The notes under the pieces: generated by a model
The model's input: only the letters and a program-made list of their open reading frames with translations
What the model was told of the DNA's origin: nothing
Database searches by the model: none
Made by a program: the position numbers and the translations under genes
Shown: piece by piece, positions 48,827 through 57,477 of the stretch
Position numbering within the stretch: the stretch's first letter is position 1
How the letters are laid out: every line of letters begins with the position of its first letter
Assembly (NCBI GenBank): GCA_963841445.1
Contig: CAWJCP010000002.1
Coordinates: 372,001 to 436,000 of the forward strand
Source: Mayfieldus sp963841445
GTDB lineage: Bacteria; Actinomycetota; Thermoleophilia; Solirubrobacterales; 70-9
Length of the DNA stretch: 64,000 bases
Direction: 5' to 3'

Positions 48827-50167
48827 GTGCAGAAATCTAGAAATGGACGCACGGGGGAGGCCCGCGGCCGCGCGGGGACCGCCGGCGTCACCAACGCTCG
48901 GGCGCGCCAGCGGGCCTTCGCGATCGGGGTGATGCCGAGAAGCGACGGCGAGGAGCCGCTCGGCGAGCTCAAGGAGCTGCTGCGCACCGCGGGGGTCGCC
49001 ACCGCCGGCGAGATGGTCCAGGCGCGACCCGCACCCGATCCCGACCGCTACTTCGGGGCCGGCAAGCTGCGTGAGCTGCGCGCCCAGGTGGCGGCAAGCG
49101 ACGCCAATCTCGTCGCCTGCGACGACGAGCTGGCCCCGCGGCAGGAGCGAAACCTGGAAGCGGCGCTTGACGTACCGGTGATCGATCGCACCGCGATCAT
49201 CCTCGACATCTTCGCCGACCACGCGCACAGCGCCGAGGGGAAGCTGCAGGTCGAGCTCGCGCAGCTCGAGTACAACCTCGCCCGCATGCGCGGCCTCTGG
49301 ACCCATCTCGAGCGACTCGGTGCCGGGCGGATCGACGGAGGAATCGGCACCAGGGGCCCCGGCGAGTCGCAGATCGAGACCGACCGGCGCCTGGCCCGCG
49401 ATCGAATCGCGGCACTGCGTCGCCGCATCGAGCGCGTGGAGCGAAACCGCGGCGTGATGCGCTCGCGACGCGAGAGCTCGGCGATCCCCACCGTGGCGCT
49501 GGCCGGCTACACGAACGCCGGCAAGTCGACGCTTCTGAATGCGGTCACCGGCGCCGCGGTCGAGGTGGGCGAGAGGCTCTTTGAGACCCTCGACCCGACG
49601 ACCCGCAGCTTCCGCCAACACGGGCGCCAATACCTGCTCACCGACACGGTCGGCTTCATCGAGAAGCTGCCCCACCAGCTCGTCGAGGCATTCAAGGCGA
49701 CGCTCGAGGAGACGGCGCTCGCGGACCTGATCCTGCACGTCGTCGACGCCTCGGCCCCGCCCGAGCGTCGCGAAGCCGAGATGGCCGCGGTCGACGCCGT
49801 CCTGGAGGAGATCGGCGCCGGCGGGTCGCCCCGCCTTCTGGTCCTCAACAAGGCCGACCTGCTGAGCGAGGACGAGCGCCGCGAGGCCTTGCTCGGCAAT
49901 CCCGACGCGATCCCGGTCTCGGCGCTTGACGGCGAGGGGATCGAGGAGCTGCGGGAGCGAATCGAGGCGGCGTTCGCGGAGACCCTGCGCGAGCTCGAGC
50001 TCCTGATCCCGTACAGCGAGGGGGCGCGACTGCACGAGCTCCACGAGCTGGCCGGCGAGCTGGAGCGAACCGATCGCGAGGACGGGGTGTTGGTTGTGGC
50101 CCGCGTCCCGGTCGCGGAGGCGCACCGGTTCACGGATCTCAGCCTCAACGGCTCCAGGCGTCGATGA
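48827..50167 (+). CDS. hflX: Ribosome-associated GTPase HflX
   Basis: HflX splits and rescues stalled 70S ribosomes. TAGAAT at 48812-48817 precedes the GTG at 48827. The N-terminal HflX domain shows PDPDRYFGAGKLRELRAQV and DRTAIILDIFADHAHSAEGK, then the glycine-rich GIGTRGPGESQIETDRR. The G domain has G1 LAGYTNAGKSTLLNAVTG, switch LFETLDPTTRSF, G3 LTDTVGFIEKLPHQL and G4 NKADLL. The product has 446 residues. The stop overlaps the dut ATG. In many actinobacteria hflX likewise follows miaB-miaA-dapF; here dapL and two minus-strand genes intervene. Confidence 0.95.
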   Translation: MQKSRNGRTGEARGRAGTAGVTNARARQRAFAIGVMPRSDGEEPLGELKELLRTAGVATAGEMVQARPAPDPDRYFGAGKLRELRAQVAASDANLVACDDELAPRQERNLEAALDVPVIDRTAIILDIFADHAHSAEGKLQVELAQLEYNLARMRGLWTHLERLGAGRIDGGIGTRGPGESQIETDRRLARDRIAALRRRIERVERNRGVMRSRRESSAIPTVALAGYTNAGKSTLLNAVTGAAVEVGERLFETLDPTTRSFRQHGRQYLLTDTVGFIEKLPHQLVEAFKATLEETALADLILHVVDASAPPERREAEMAAVDAVLEEIGAGGSPRLLVLNKADLLSEDERREALLGNPDAIPVSALDGEGIEELRERIEAAFAETLRELELLIPYSEGARLHELHELAGELERTDREDGVLVVARVPVAEAHRFTDLSLNGSRRR

Positions 50168-50595
50168 AGCTGCGCGTCGTGCGCCTCTCCGAGGAGGCGA
50201 TGCTGCCCAGCCGCGCCCACGAGGGCGACGCCGGCCTCGACCTCTACGCGGCCGAGCCGGCTCATCTCGGGCCCGGCGAGCGCTGGAGCGTGCGCACCGG
50301 CGTGGCGGTCGAGGTCCCGGAGGGGCACGCCGGCCTCGTGCTGCCGCGCTCCGGCCTCGCGCGCAAGCACGGGATCGCGCTCGTCAACAGCCCCGGGCTG
50401 ATCGATGCGGGTTATCGGGGCGAGCTCACGGTGCTGCTGCTGAACACGGACCCGGCCGAGGTCTACCGCGTGCAGCCCGGCGACCGGATCGCGCAGCTGG
50501 TGATCGTCGCGATCGCCGGCGTCGAGCCGATCGAAGCCGAAGCGCTGGGCGAGTCGATGCGCGGCGACGGCGGATTTGGCTCGAGCGGGCGCTGA
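50164..50595 (+). CDS. dut: Deoxyuridine 5'-triphosphate nucleotidohydrolase
   Basis: Dut hydrolyses dUTP to dUMP. All five trimeric dUTPase motifs are present in 143 residues: EGDAGLDLYAAEP, PRSGLARKHG, NSPGLIDAGYRGELTVLLLN (catalytic Asp), PGDRIAQLVIV and the C-terminal arm GDGGFGSSGR. The ATG overlaps the hflX stop, so the two are translationally coupled. Confidence 0.96.
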   Translation: MKLRVVRLSEEAMLPSRAHEGDAGLDLYAAEPAHLGPGERWSVRTGVAVEVPEGHAGLVLPRSGLARKHGIALVNSPGLIDAGYRGELTVLLLNTDPAEVYRVQPGDRIAQLVIVAIAGVEPIEAEALGESMRGDGGFGSSGR

Positions 50596-50715
50596 GCCCG
50601 GCTCCCACCGATACGGGCACCCGCGTTTGGGTGCGGTGCCCCGCCGTAAGGCGCTCGCTGAAGCTTTACCGGTGACCTTGCCGACCCACTCGGAGAGCGG
50701 GATACTGCGCAAACC

Positions 50716-51120
50716 GTGCCCTATGAGAACGCGGAGGTCGTGCGCGAGTTCCTGGAAGCGTTCAATCGCAAGGACTACGCAGCTTGCCTGGAGGCGATCG
50801 ATCCCAGCGTCGAGTGGCATCCGCCGCCGGACCTCCCGGCTGCCGCGGTGGCCAGCGGCCGTGAGGCGCTGATTGAGAGCTTCCAAGACTGGCTCGGAGC
50901 CTGGGACGACTACCGGTCGATTCCCGAAGAGATAATCGAGGGAACCGGGGACACAGTTGTCGTGTGCACCCTGGAGTCCGGGCGAGGCAAGGACAGCGGC
51001 CTGGAGGTTCATTCACGCCGCATCACTGGGGTCTATGAGCTGCGCGAGGGAAGAATCGTCTTTTTCAAGGCGTACCTCGATCGAGCCAAAGCGCTCGAAG
51101 CCGCCGGGCTGGGCGAATAG
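50716..51120 (+). CDS. SnoaL/NTF2-like small protein
   Basis: The 134-residue product has the cone-shaped NTF2 fold pattern: VREFLEAFNRKDYAACLEAI, PSVEWHPPPD, GREALIESFQDWLGAWDDY and the strands TVVVCTLESGRGKDSG and HSRRITGVYELREGRIV. Such proteins include small enzymes (cyclases, isomerases) and binding modules, and no substrate can be named. The GTG at 50716 is the assigned start; no ribosome site is clear. Confidence 0.75.
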   Translation: MPYENAEVVREFLEAFNRKDYAACLEAIDPSVEWHPPPDLPAAAVASGREALIESFQDWLGAWDDYRSIPEEIIEGTGDTVVVCTLESGRGKDSGLEVHSRRITGVYELREGRIVFFKAYLDRAKALEAAGLGE

Positions 51121-51143
51121 CCGAGCTGGCTCTCGCAAGCGGG

Positions 51144-51887
51144 TCATCTGCCCAGCGCTGCCGCCCGCGCACTTTCTTGGGCGGCACCCTCGAGCGCGTC
51201 GTCGAGGGGTTGCAGCTCCGGCTCGGATCCCTCGCGGCGGGCGAGCGCCAGCTGGGTCAGGCGATCGGCGAGCCAGGCGTTCTTGGGCAGCAGCGGCCCG
51301 TGCAGGTAGGTGCCGATCAGGTTTCCGTCCCGGACCCCTTCGAAGCCGTCGCGGCCGTTGTTTCCGAATCCCTTCACGACTCGTCCCAGCGGCTGCGCCT
51401 CAGGACCCAGCTGGGTGCGGCCGCCGTGGTTCTCGAATCCGGCGATCAGCCGCGGGCCGGTTCCCAGATCGGACTCGATCGCGACGTTTCCGATCAGCCG
51501 CTCGCCGGGCTCGCGCACGGTCTCCAGATCCGCCAGGCCGAGACCCTTGATGCGCTCCTCACCGAGCTGGTAGCTGTGCCCGAGCAGCTGATAGCCGCCG
51601 CAGACCGCGAGTAGGACGACGCCGTCGGAGACCGCTGAGCGAAGGGCAGGACCCTTGCTGGCGATCATGTCGGCGGCGACCATCCGCTGGTCGCGGTCCT
51701 GCCCGCCGCCGATGTAGATCAGGTCGTGGCTCGCCGGGTCGACCGGTTCGCCGGGGCCCGCGGCCGAGTAGGAGAAGCCGATCCCGCGCCACTCGCAGCG
51801 CCGGCGCAGGAAGATGATGTTGCCGCGGTCCGCGTAGATGTTCATCTGCTCGGGATAGAGGGCGAGCAGCCGAAGCTCCATGTTCAC
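51144..51887 (-). CDS. gatD: Lipid II isoglutaminyl synthase glutaminase subunit GatD
   Basis: GatD supplies ammonia to MurT for amidation of D-glutamate in lipid II. The class I glutamine amidotransferase fold shows LYPEQMNIYADRGNIIFLRR, YIGGGQDRDQ, the nucleophile Cys in LLAVCGGYQLLGH, FENHGGRT and the His motif GTYLHGPLLPKN. The product has 247 residues. The GTG at 51887 overlaps the methyltransferase stop; an ATG two codons in is an alternative. It is the last gene of a tightly overlapping minus-strand operon. Confidence 0.94.
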   Translation of the reverse strand: MNMELRLLALYPEQMNIYADRGNIIFLRRRCEWRGIGFSYSAAGPGEPVDPASHDLIYIGGGQDRDQRMVAADMIASKGPALRSAVSDGVVLLAVCGGYQLLGHSYQLGEERIKGLGLADLETVREPGERLIGNVAIESDLGTGPRLIAGFENHGGRTQLGPEAQPLGRVVKGFGNNGRDGFEGVRDGNLIGTYLHGPLLPKNAWLADRLTQLALARREGSEPELQPLDDALEGAAQESARAAALGR

Positions 51888-52615
51888 GCCTCCAGGACAA
51901 CCACGGCCGAACCGACGTGGGCGGCGGTCGGGTCGATGGCGAGTCGCTCCACGGGCCTCAATCCGGCGTCGCGTGCTTCGTGCTCGAGCTGATCCGCATC
52001 CAGGACTCGCAGCCGATCCGTGTTGCGGTCCTCGCGCAGGCTTCCGTCCGGCGCGACCGTTTGGCGCAGCCGGTCGACTGTCAGGGCCCCATCGTCGACC
52101 CCGACCCCCAACGGCAGGCTCGAATAGACCCAGCCGCCGGCTTCATGCACGTCGGGGAGGGGAGGGGATGCGGGGAAGCCGCTTTCGGCTCCGACGACGA
52201 TCGCCAGCGCGGCGCGCCCTCCCGGCTCCAGGTGGGCGGCGATCGCTTCCAGGCAGCGCTGCCGCGCCACCGCTCCAGGCAGCAGCTGGATCAGCTGCAT
52301 CGGGGCAACGATCATTCCGAAGCGCTCGTCGAGCTCGAAGCCGGCCGCGTCCGCGACTTCGCCGCGCACCTCTAGGTCCTCTCGCGCGCCCCGACGGCGC
52401 AGCTCGGCGACGAGCTCCGGCGCGCTGTCGATCCCGGTGACGCGGCTCCCGCGCCGCGCCAGGTGCAGAGCGACGCGGCCCGACCCGCAGCCGAGCTCCA
52501 GCACGGCGCTGCCGGCGGCTGCGGCGAGCTCGCTCCAGAGGGGCAGGTCGGCCTCGTAGGCGCCGCACTCGAGGTCGTGCCAGATCAGCGCCTCGCCTGC
52601 GGCTCCCACCGTCAC
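51884..52615 (-). CDS. SAM-dependent methyltransferase inserted between murT and gatD
   Basis: The GTG at 52615 overlaps the murT stop and the TGA overlaps the gatD start, so the gene is coupled on both sides. The 243-residue product has motif I AVLELGCGSGRVALHLARRG, ESGVTGIDSAPELV-like motif II (SRVTGIDSAPELVAELRRRG), and RFGMIVAPMQLIQLLPG (motif IV), PGGRAALAIV (motif VI). It is a class I methyltransferase of unknown substrate. A longer open frame reading into murT antisense-free sequence is ignored because the overlap start fits the operon. Its position hints at a cell-wall precursor or a coupled small molecule. Confidence 0.82.
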   Translation of the reverse strand: MTVGAAGEALIWHDLECGAYEADLPLWSELAAAAGSAVLELGCGSGRVALHLARRGSRVTGIDSAPELVAELRRRGAREDLEVRGEVADAAGFELDERFGMIVAPMQLIQLLPGAVARQRCLEAIAAHLEPGGRAALAIVVGAESGFPASPPLPDVHEAGGWVYSSLPLGVGVDDGALTVDRLRQTVAPDGSLREDRNTDRLRVLDADQLEHEARDAGLRPVERLAIDPTAAHVGSAVVVLEA

Positions 52616-53991
52616 TCCCAGTAGTCCTCGGCCAGCCCGCGCTCGGCAAGCAGGGTGCGCAGCTCGAGCAGCGCGGTATACGTGGGCAGCGCGAAGAGCG
52701 CTACATCGGCTCCGGCCAGAGCCCGGTCGAGGGAGGCTGGGATCCCGGGCTCGACCGCGATCGACCCCGGCTCGAGACCCGCGTACTTGAGCCGCAGCGC
52801 CATCTCGGCCGCCCTGGTGCCTGAGCAGGTGACGGTCCTGGCCGCGCCGGCGAGCAGCTCGAAGTCGGCGTCCCAGATCCAGGAGACGTCGCGGCCGTCG
52901 GCGATCCGGTCGTTGAGGGCCAGCCAGAGGTCGACACCGTCCCCGTCCGCCTCGAGGCGCAGGGTGCGCAGCACCTCGTTGGCGCCGGCGGGATTCTTGA
53001 TCAGCAGGATCGAGAGCCGCTTTCCATCCACGTCGATCGTCTCGACGCGTCCGAACACGGCGCGCATCGATCCCAGGCCCGAGCGCACCGAATCGAGCGA
53101 GGCGCCGAGCGCCAGCGACGCCGAGATCGCCGCCAGGGCGTTGTAGACGTTGTAGAGGCCCGGGAGCGGGAGCTCGAGCTCGAGCTGGCCCTTTGGCGTG
53201 CGAGCGGAAAGACGCGAGCCCCGCATCCCGCGCAGCTCGATCCCGGTCGCGGCCACCTGCGGCTCCGGCCGCCGGGCCCCGCACGATGGGCAGGAGTAGT
53301 GGCCGAGGTGACCGACAAAAGCACGCTCATAGAGGTACGGGTTGCCGCAACGGCGGCAGTGCTTGGCGTCGTGGGCGTGCTGGAGCTCGGGCAGCGCCTG
53401 GCTGGGATCCTCGATGCCGAAGTAGCAGACGCCGTCGCGAGCGCGCCCCTCGCGATCGCGGCCGAGGTCGGCGATCAGCGGGTCGTCGGCGTTGAGGGCG
53501 AACCCGGTTCGGCCGCTGTGCGCCTCGACGAGCTCGGCCCAGTCGTCGGCGAGCCGCTCCAGCTCGCCGTAGCGGTCGAGCTGGTCGCGAAAGAGGTTGC
53601 CAAGCACGATCAGTCGCGGGTCGAGCTGCTCGGTCACGCGCGGCAGCCAGGCCTCATCGACCTCGAACAGGCCCTCGTCGCCGCGCTGCTCGAGCAGCGC
53701 CGTGGCGACGCCCCAGGTCATGTTCGAGCCGGCGCGGTTGTGGATCGGGGCGCGGCCCTCGGCGGCAAGCACGGCGGCGATCATCGCGGCGGTTGTGGTC
53801 TTGCCGTTGGTGGCGCTGACGATCGTCGTTCCGCCCCGGAGCCGCCGGCCGAGCTCCTCGATCGCGGCGGGGGCGAGCCGCAGCAGCACCCGCCCGGGCA
53901 GGGTCGTGCCGCCGCCGCGGCCGCTCGTCCGGCTCGCCGCCCCGATCGCACGCGCCAGGGCGACCTTGGCGCCGAACCCGGGTCCGCTCAA
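52612..53991 (-). CDS. murT: Lipid II isoglutaminyl synthase ligase subunit MurT
   Basis: MurT is a Mur-ligase-like ATPase that, with GatD, amidates lipid II. It has ATP-binding VSATNGKTTTAAMIAAVLAA, IHNRAGSNMTWGVATALL, VLGNLFRDQLDRYGEL, and the four-Cys zinc ribbon typical of MurT (HCRRCGNPYLYERAF and YSCPSCGARRPEP). The C-terminal DUF1727 domain has LLIKNPAGANEVLRTL. The product has 459 residues. The ATG overlaps the lipid kinase stop. Confidence 0.95.
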   Translation of the reverse strand: MSGPGFGAKVALARAIGAASRTSGRGGGTTLPGRVLLRLAPAAIEELGRRLRGGTTIVSATNGKTTTAAMIAAVLAAEGRAPIHNRAGSNMTWGVATALLEQRGDEGLFEVDEAWLPRVTEQLDPRLIVLGNLFRDQLDRYGELERLADDWAELVEAHSGRTGFALNADDPLIADLGRDREGRARDGVCYFGIEDPSQALPELQHAHDAKHCRRCGNPYLYERAFVGHLGHYSCPSCGARRPEPQVAATGIELRGMRGSRLSARTPKGQLELELPLPGLYNVYNALAAISASLALGASLDSVRSGLGSMRAVFGRVETIDVDGKRLSILLIKNPAGANEVLRTLRLEADGDGVDLWLALNDRIADGRDVSWIWDADFELLAGAARTVTCSGTRAAEMALRLKYAGLEPGSIAVEPGIPASLDRALAGADVALFALPTYTALLELRTLLAERGLAEDYWE

Positions 53992-54881
53992 GCCCGCTCG
54001 GGTGGCGCCAGCACCGAGAGCGCCCTGGGGAGCACGCGCAGCGTCGCCGGAAGGTCGGTGAGGTGCTCGCCGTCGGCGTAGACCGCGAACGGGCGGCTGG
54101 CGCTCAGCTCGAGGCTGCGGGTGCGCAGAACGCGCACCTCCTCGTTCTCAAGATGCGTGCCCTTGAACACCTTCGGCAGGTTACTCAGGTAGCGGAGCTT
54201 GCCGGTCTCGCCGATCATCACGACGTCGAACTCGCCATCGTCAAGCGAGGCGTTGGGGGCGAGGAACATCCCGCCTCCGAAGGCGCGGCTGTTCGCCGCC
54301 GCGACCGACCAGCCGGTGAAGCGCATGTTCTCCTCGCCGATCCGCAGCGTGAAGCGGGCCGGCTTCCAGGACGCGAGGGCGCGCGGGACCGAGTAGGCAT
54401 AGACGAAGCGGCCCCGGATCAGCTTCGTCTGGTTGGCGATCCGGTTGCACTCGGAATCGAAGCCGGCGCTGGCGATTCCGAGGAAGCGCTGTCCGTTGGC
54501 CTCGCCGACATCGATCGTGCGGGCGTGCCAGGAGGCGATCACCGCGACAGCCTGGGCCGGATCGGAAGGGATGTCGAGGACCCGCGCCAGGTCGTTGCCG
54601 CGCCCGGCCGGGAAGATCCCGAGCGGGACGTCGGTGCCGGCCAGGGCACCACCGACGATCCCGACCAACCCGTCGCCACTCATCACCACCGGCAGCTCGC
54701 CGGCGTCCGCCGCACGCAACGCCAGCTCGACGGCGTGCTCGGCGCTGCGGGTCGGCTCGACCCGAAACGCGAGGTGCCGCTTGTCGAGCTGGTCGGCGAA
54801 CCGCGGAAGCAGCGTTTTCGTGCGCCCTCCGCCCGATGACGGGTTGACCAAGACCGCCAGGGGCTGCTCCTCTACCTCCAC
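53988..54881 (-). CDS. Diacylglycerol/lipid kinase family protein (DagK-like)
   Basis: The product probably phosphorylates a lipid such as diacylglycerol. In 297 residues it shows AVLVNPSSGGGRTKTLLP, the nucleotide loop VVMSGDGLVGIVGGALAG (where many bacterial members have GGDGT, this reads SGDGL as in sphingosine kinases), LGIFPAGRGNDLARVLDIP and ASAGFDSECNRIANQ. The second domain ends with the DGE-H motif YADGEHLTDLPATL. Its GTG is preceded by TAGGCT 6 nt upstream. It heads the operon lipid kinase-murT-methyltransferase-gatD. Confidence 0.9.
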   Translation of the reverse strand: MEVEEQPLAVLVNPSSGGGRTKTLLPRFADQLDKRHLAFRVEPTRSAEHAVELALRAADAGELPVVMSGDGLVGIVGGALAGTDVPLGIFPAGRGNDLARVLDIPSDPAQAVAVIASWHARTIDVGEANGQRFLGIASAGFDSECNRIANQTKLIRGRFVYAYSVPRALASWKPARFTLRIGEENMRFTGWSVAAANSRAFGGGMFLAPNASLDDGEFDVVMIGETGKLRYLSNLPKVFKGTHLENEEVRVLRTRSLELSASRPFAVYADGEHLTDLPATLRVLPRALSVLAPPERA

Positions 54882-54890
54882 TGCGCAAGC

Positions 54891-55532
54891 CTATGCGGCG
54901 GGCAGCCTGGCGACGATGTAGGTGCCGCGGCCGCCCTCGCCCATCTGCACGGTCTCAAGCCCGCGCTTGCGAAAGCCCCGCTCGAGCACCGCGGGCGGGG
55001 TGTAGAAGGGAGTTGCCGGCCCGCGGCTCGAGGCGACGATCGCGTGTCCGCCCGGCCGCAGGACGCGGGCGATCTCGGCGAAGAAGGGGGGCATGTTCAG
55101 CTGTGCGACGAGGTCGAAGGACCCCTCCGGCCAGGGCAGCTCGCTCGCATCGGCAACCTTGAATGCGATCCGTCCCTCCGGGTCGAGGCCGACCTTGCCC
55201 TGCGCTATGCGGATCATCTCGGGTGCGATGTCGACTCCGCGCAGCCGTGCGGCGGGGAACTCGCGAGCCAGAAAGAGGGTCGTCTCACCCGTCCCGCAGC
55301 CGATGTCCAAGGCCCGCTCGGGTGCCGGATCGATGAGGCCGGTGGCCGTCGCCAGGGCTGCGAGGTGCTCGACGGACCCGGCCCCGGTCCGCTCGTCCCA
55401 GCCCTGTGCGTTGCCGTCGAAGAAGCCGCGCATCGTGGGGCGCACCAGCGGCCAAAGGACGGGGGCTCGCGCGACGAGGGCGTTCAGCGCCCGGCCGGTG
55501 ATCCGTACTCGTGCGGGAGGCCCGTCGCTCAC
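54891..55532 (-). CDS. SAM-dependent methyltransferase
   Basis: The 213-residue class I methyltransferase has motif I RALDIGCGTGETTLFLAREF, RLRGVDIAPEMIRIAQGKVG, ASELPWPEGSFDLVAQLNM and RVLRPGGHAIVASSRG. It lies just upstream of the lipid kinase on the same strand, with a 9-nt gap, and may share its operon. The substrate is unknown. It is divergent from the cyclophilin gene. Confidence 0.85.
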   Translation of the reverse strand: MSDGPPARVRITGRALNALVARAPVLWPLVRPTMRGFFDGNAQGWDERTGAGSVEHLAALATATGLIDPAPERALDIGCGTGETTLFLAREFPAARLRGVDIAPEMIRIAQGKVGLDPEGRIAFKVADASELPWPEGSFDLVAQLNMPPFFAEIARVLRPGGHAIVASSRGPATPFYTPPAVLERGFRKRGLETVQMGEGGRGTYIVARLPAA

Positions 55533-55569
55533 GGGCTAGATGATCGCAAGCGGCTACCCTGCGCAGCCG

Positions 55570-56220
55570 ATGAGCACCCGCGCGATCCCGATCTCCGCGA
55601 TTCTCCTCGCCGCGCTGGCAATCATCGGGTGCGGGGGCGGGGGTAAGGGCGACGACGGCGAGAGCGGCTCGTCGAAGTGCCGCGAGGTCAGTGCCCCCGC
55701 TCCCCGCAAGGTGAAGCTGGCGGCGCCGCGCCAGACGGTCGAGCCCGGAGAGAAGCTCACCGCGGTGGTGAAGACGAGCTGTGGGACCTTCGAGATCGGC
55801 CTTGACACGGCCAAGGCACCGAAGACGACCAACTCCTTCGTCTACCTGATCCGCAAGGGGTTCTACGACGGACTGGATTTCCAGCGCGTCGTGCCCGGCT
55901 TCGTCATCCAGGGTGGCGACCCGCTCGGAAACGGAACCGGCGGCCCCGGCTACCAGGTCGAGGAGCGCCCGCCGCCCAATCTCGCCTACACCCGGGGGGT
56001 CGTTGCGATGGCCAAGAGCGGTGTCGAGCCGGCGGGGCGTTCCGGGAGCCAGTTCTTCGTCGTCACCGCCGCCAACGCGGGCCTGCCCCCCGACTACGCC
56101 CTGATCGGGCACGTGACCGGCGGGATGCAGGTCGTCGATCGGATCGGCAGCCTCGGCACCCCTGCCGGAACCCCGCGCCGGACGGTGCTGATCGACCGGA
56201 TCACGCTTAGCCGTGGCTGA
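55570..56220 (+). CDS. Peptidyl-prolyl cis-trans isomerase, lipoprotein cyclophilin
   Basis: This is a predicted exported folding catalyst. The ATG at 55570 (after TACCCT at 55555-55560) gives a signal peptide ISAILLAALAIIGCGGGG with a lipobox (IIGC), so it is probably lipid-anchored. The cyclophilin domain has FEIGLDTAKAPKTTNSFVYL, FYDGLDFQRVVPGFVIQGGD (active-site Arg/Phe/Gln), GRSGSQFFVVTA and YALIGHVTGGMQVVDRI. The product has 216 residues. Its stop overlaps the next gene's GTG. Confidence 0.92.
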   Translation: MSTRAIPISAILLAALAIIGCGGGGKGDDGESGSSKCREVSAPAPRKVKLAAPRQTVEPGEKLTAVVKTSCGTFEIGLDTAKAPKTTNSFVYLIRKGFYDGLDFQRVVPGFVIQGGDPLGNGTGGPGYQVEERPPPNLAYTRGVVAMAKSGVEPAGRSGSQFFVVTAANAGLPPDYALIGHVTGGMQVVDRIGSLGTPAGTPRRTVLIDRITLSRG

Positions 56221-57088
56221 GCCCGATCCGCAGCCGCTCGAGCTCGGAAGCGCGGTGAAGCTCGCCGGCGAGCAGCTCGGCGAGGGGCCACTCGTCATCC
56301 TCTGCCACGGCGTCACCGCGACCCGGAACCAGGTCGTGCACGGTTCCCGGGTGCTGGCGCGGGAAGGTTTCCGGACGGTCAGCTATGACGCCCGTGGCCA
56401 TGGCGAGTCGGATCCTGCCCCACCAGGGTCAGGTTATGGATACCCGCGCCTGGTCGCCGATCTGGAGTCGGTCGCTTCGCAGGCGGCCGGCGATGCCTCG
56501 TTCGTGCTCGTGGGATCCTCGATGGGAGCCCATACGGTCGTCGCCTATGCGCTCGCGCAACCGCGGCGGGTGGCCGGGCTGGTCGTGATCGGGCCCGTCT
56601 ACGGCGGACCCGTGGGGGCGGCGGAGCGCAATGCGACCTTCGCGCGCTGGGACGAGCTCGCCGACGGGCTGGAGCAGGATGGGGTCGAGGGGTTCCTCGC
56701 CGCGCTCGAGCGCCAGGGAATCGATCCGGGCTGGCGCGACGCGATCCTCGGCTTCACCCGCGAGCGAATGCGCAAACACCGCCATCCCGAGGCGGTAGCC
56801 GAGGCGCTGCGGGAGGTCCCGCGCTCTGAGCCGTTCGAGTCGATGGACGAGCTGGAGCACCTCGATCTGCCCGCGCTGGTGGTCGCGAGCGGCGACGTCG
56901 CGGACCCGGGCCATCCCTTCGCGGTCGCCGAGGCCTACGCGGAGTGGCTGCCGCACTCGCGGCTGATCACCGAGGCAGAGGGCGAGTCGCCGCTGGCCTG
57001 GCAGGGGGGGCGGCTCTCGCGCGAGATCGCGGCCTTCGCCCGAGAGCCCGCGGTCGCCGAGCGGGCCTCAATATCCTCGGCGCCGTGA
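56213..57088 (+). CDS. Alpha/beta hydrolase
   Basis: The GTG at 56213 overlaps the cyclophilin gene. The 291-residue product has the oxyanion strand LVILCHGVTATRNQVVHG, YDARGHGESDPAPPGSGYGY, the nucleophile elbow VLVGSSMGAHTVVAYAL (Ser) and ALVVASGDVADPGHPFAVAE (acid). The C-terminal His is not obvious. It resembles general serine esterases; the substrate is unknown. The stop overlaps the start of the following small gene (GTGA). Confidence 0.85.
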   Translation: MAEPDPQPLELGSAVKLAGEQLGEGPLVILCHGVTATRNQVVHGSRVLAREGFRTVSYDARGHGESDPAPPGSGYGYPRLVADLESVASQAAGDASFVLVGSSMGAHTVVAYALAQPRRVAGLVVIGPVYGGPVGAAERNATFARWDELADGLEQDGVEGFLAALERQGIDPGWRDAILGFTRERMRKHRHPEAVAEALREVPRSEPFESMDELEHLDLPALVVASGDVADPGHPFAVAEAYAEWLPHSRLITEAEGESPLAWQGGRLSREIAAFAREPAVAERASISSAP

Positions 57089-57423
57089 TCGACGACGGCG
57101 AAGCGATCCACTACGCGGCCGTGAAGCCTGGCACCTCGGTCTACGCGTCCGACGAGACCGAGATCGGGAAAGTCGAGGCGATCTTCGACAACTACCGTGA
57201 GCACATCTTCGACGGCGTCGTCTTCGAGGACCGCGACGGAGTCGTCCGCTTCGCCGACGCGCCCGAGGTCAGCCGCACCGCGGAGCGCGGCGTGACGCTG
57301 ACGCTGACCGTCGAGCAGGCGGCCGAGCTGCCGCCGCCGGACGAAGGGCACCCGAGCTTCCGCCCGAGCCAGGCGCGAGGCCGGCTGGGCCGTATCTTCG
57401 GCGGCGGCTGGAAGCGCCAGTAA
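57085..57423 (+). CDS. Small PRC-barrel-like protein of unknown function
   Basis: The GTG at 57085 overlaps the hydrolase stop, giving 112 residues. The sequence is beta-rich: HYAAVKPGTSVYASDETEIG, KVEAIFDNYREHIFDGVVFE and RTAERGVTLTLTVEQAAEL, ending with a basic tail (RLGRIFGGGWKRQ). The pattern resembles PRC-barrel or DUF2171 domains, but I cannot confirm the family. It is coupled to the hydrolase and ends before the metal-responsive promoter of the ZIP gene. Confidence 0.6.
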   Translation: MIDDGEAIHYAAVKPGTSVYASDETEIGKVEAIFDNYREHIFDGVVFEDRDGVVRFADAPEVSRTAERGVTLTLTVEQAAELPPPDEGHPSFRPSQARGRLGRIFGGGWKRQ

Positions 57424-57441
57424 CGCCGGGCCGCCCTTGCA

Positions 57442-57470
57442 TTAGGGAGGCCTAAGTTTCTTGGTATTGT
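57442..57470 (+). promoter_or_regulatory. DtxR-like palindrome overlapping the ZIP-FTR1 promoter
   Basis: TTAGGGAGGCCTAA at 57442-57455 has inverted half-sites TTAGG and CCTAA, the half-sites of DtxR/IdeR iron boxes, with shorter spacing than the classical 19-bp box. TTAGGG also stands 17 bp before the -10 box TATTGT (57465-57470), 7 nt from the GTG. A repressor bound here would block the promoter. The downstream genes are metal and iron permeases, which fits. Confidence 0.55.
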
Positions 57471-57477
57471 CGCGCTC

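Noticed and set aside
52616..53284. N-terminal extension of the inserted methyltransferase through murT
   Set aside because: The open frame continues by chance opposite codon positions of murT on the same strand; the GTG overlapping the murT stop gives a normal methyltransferase length.
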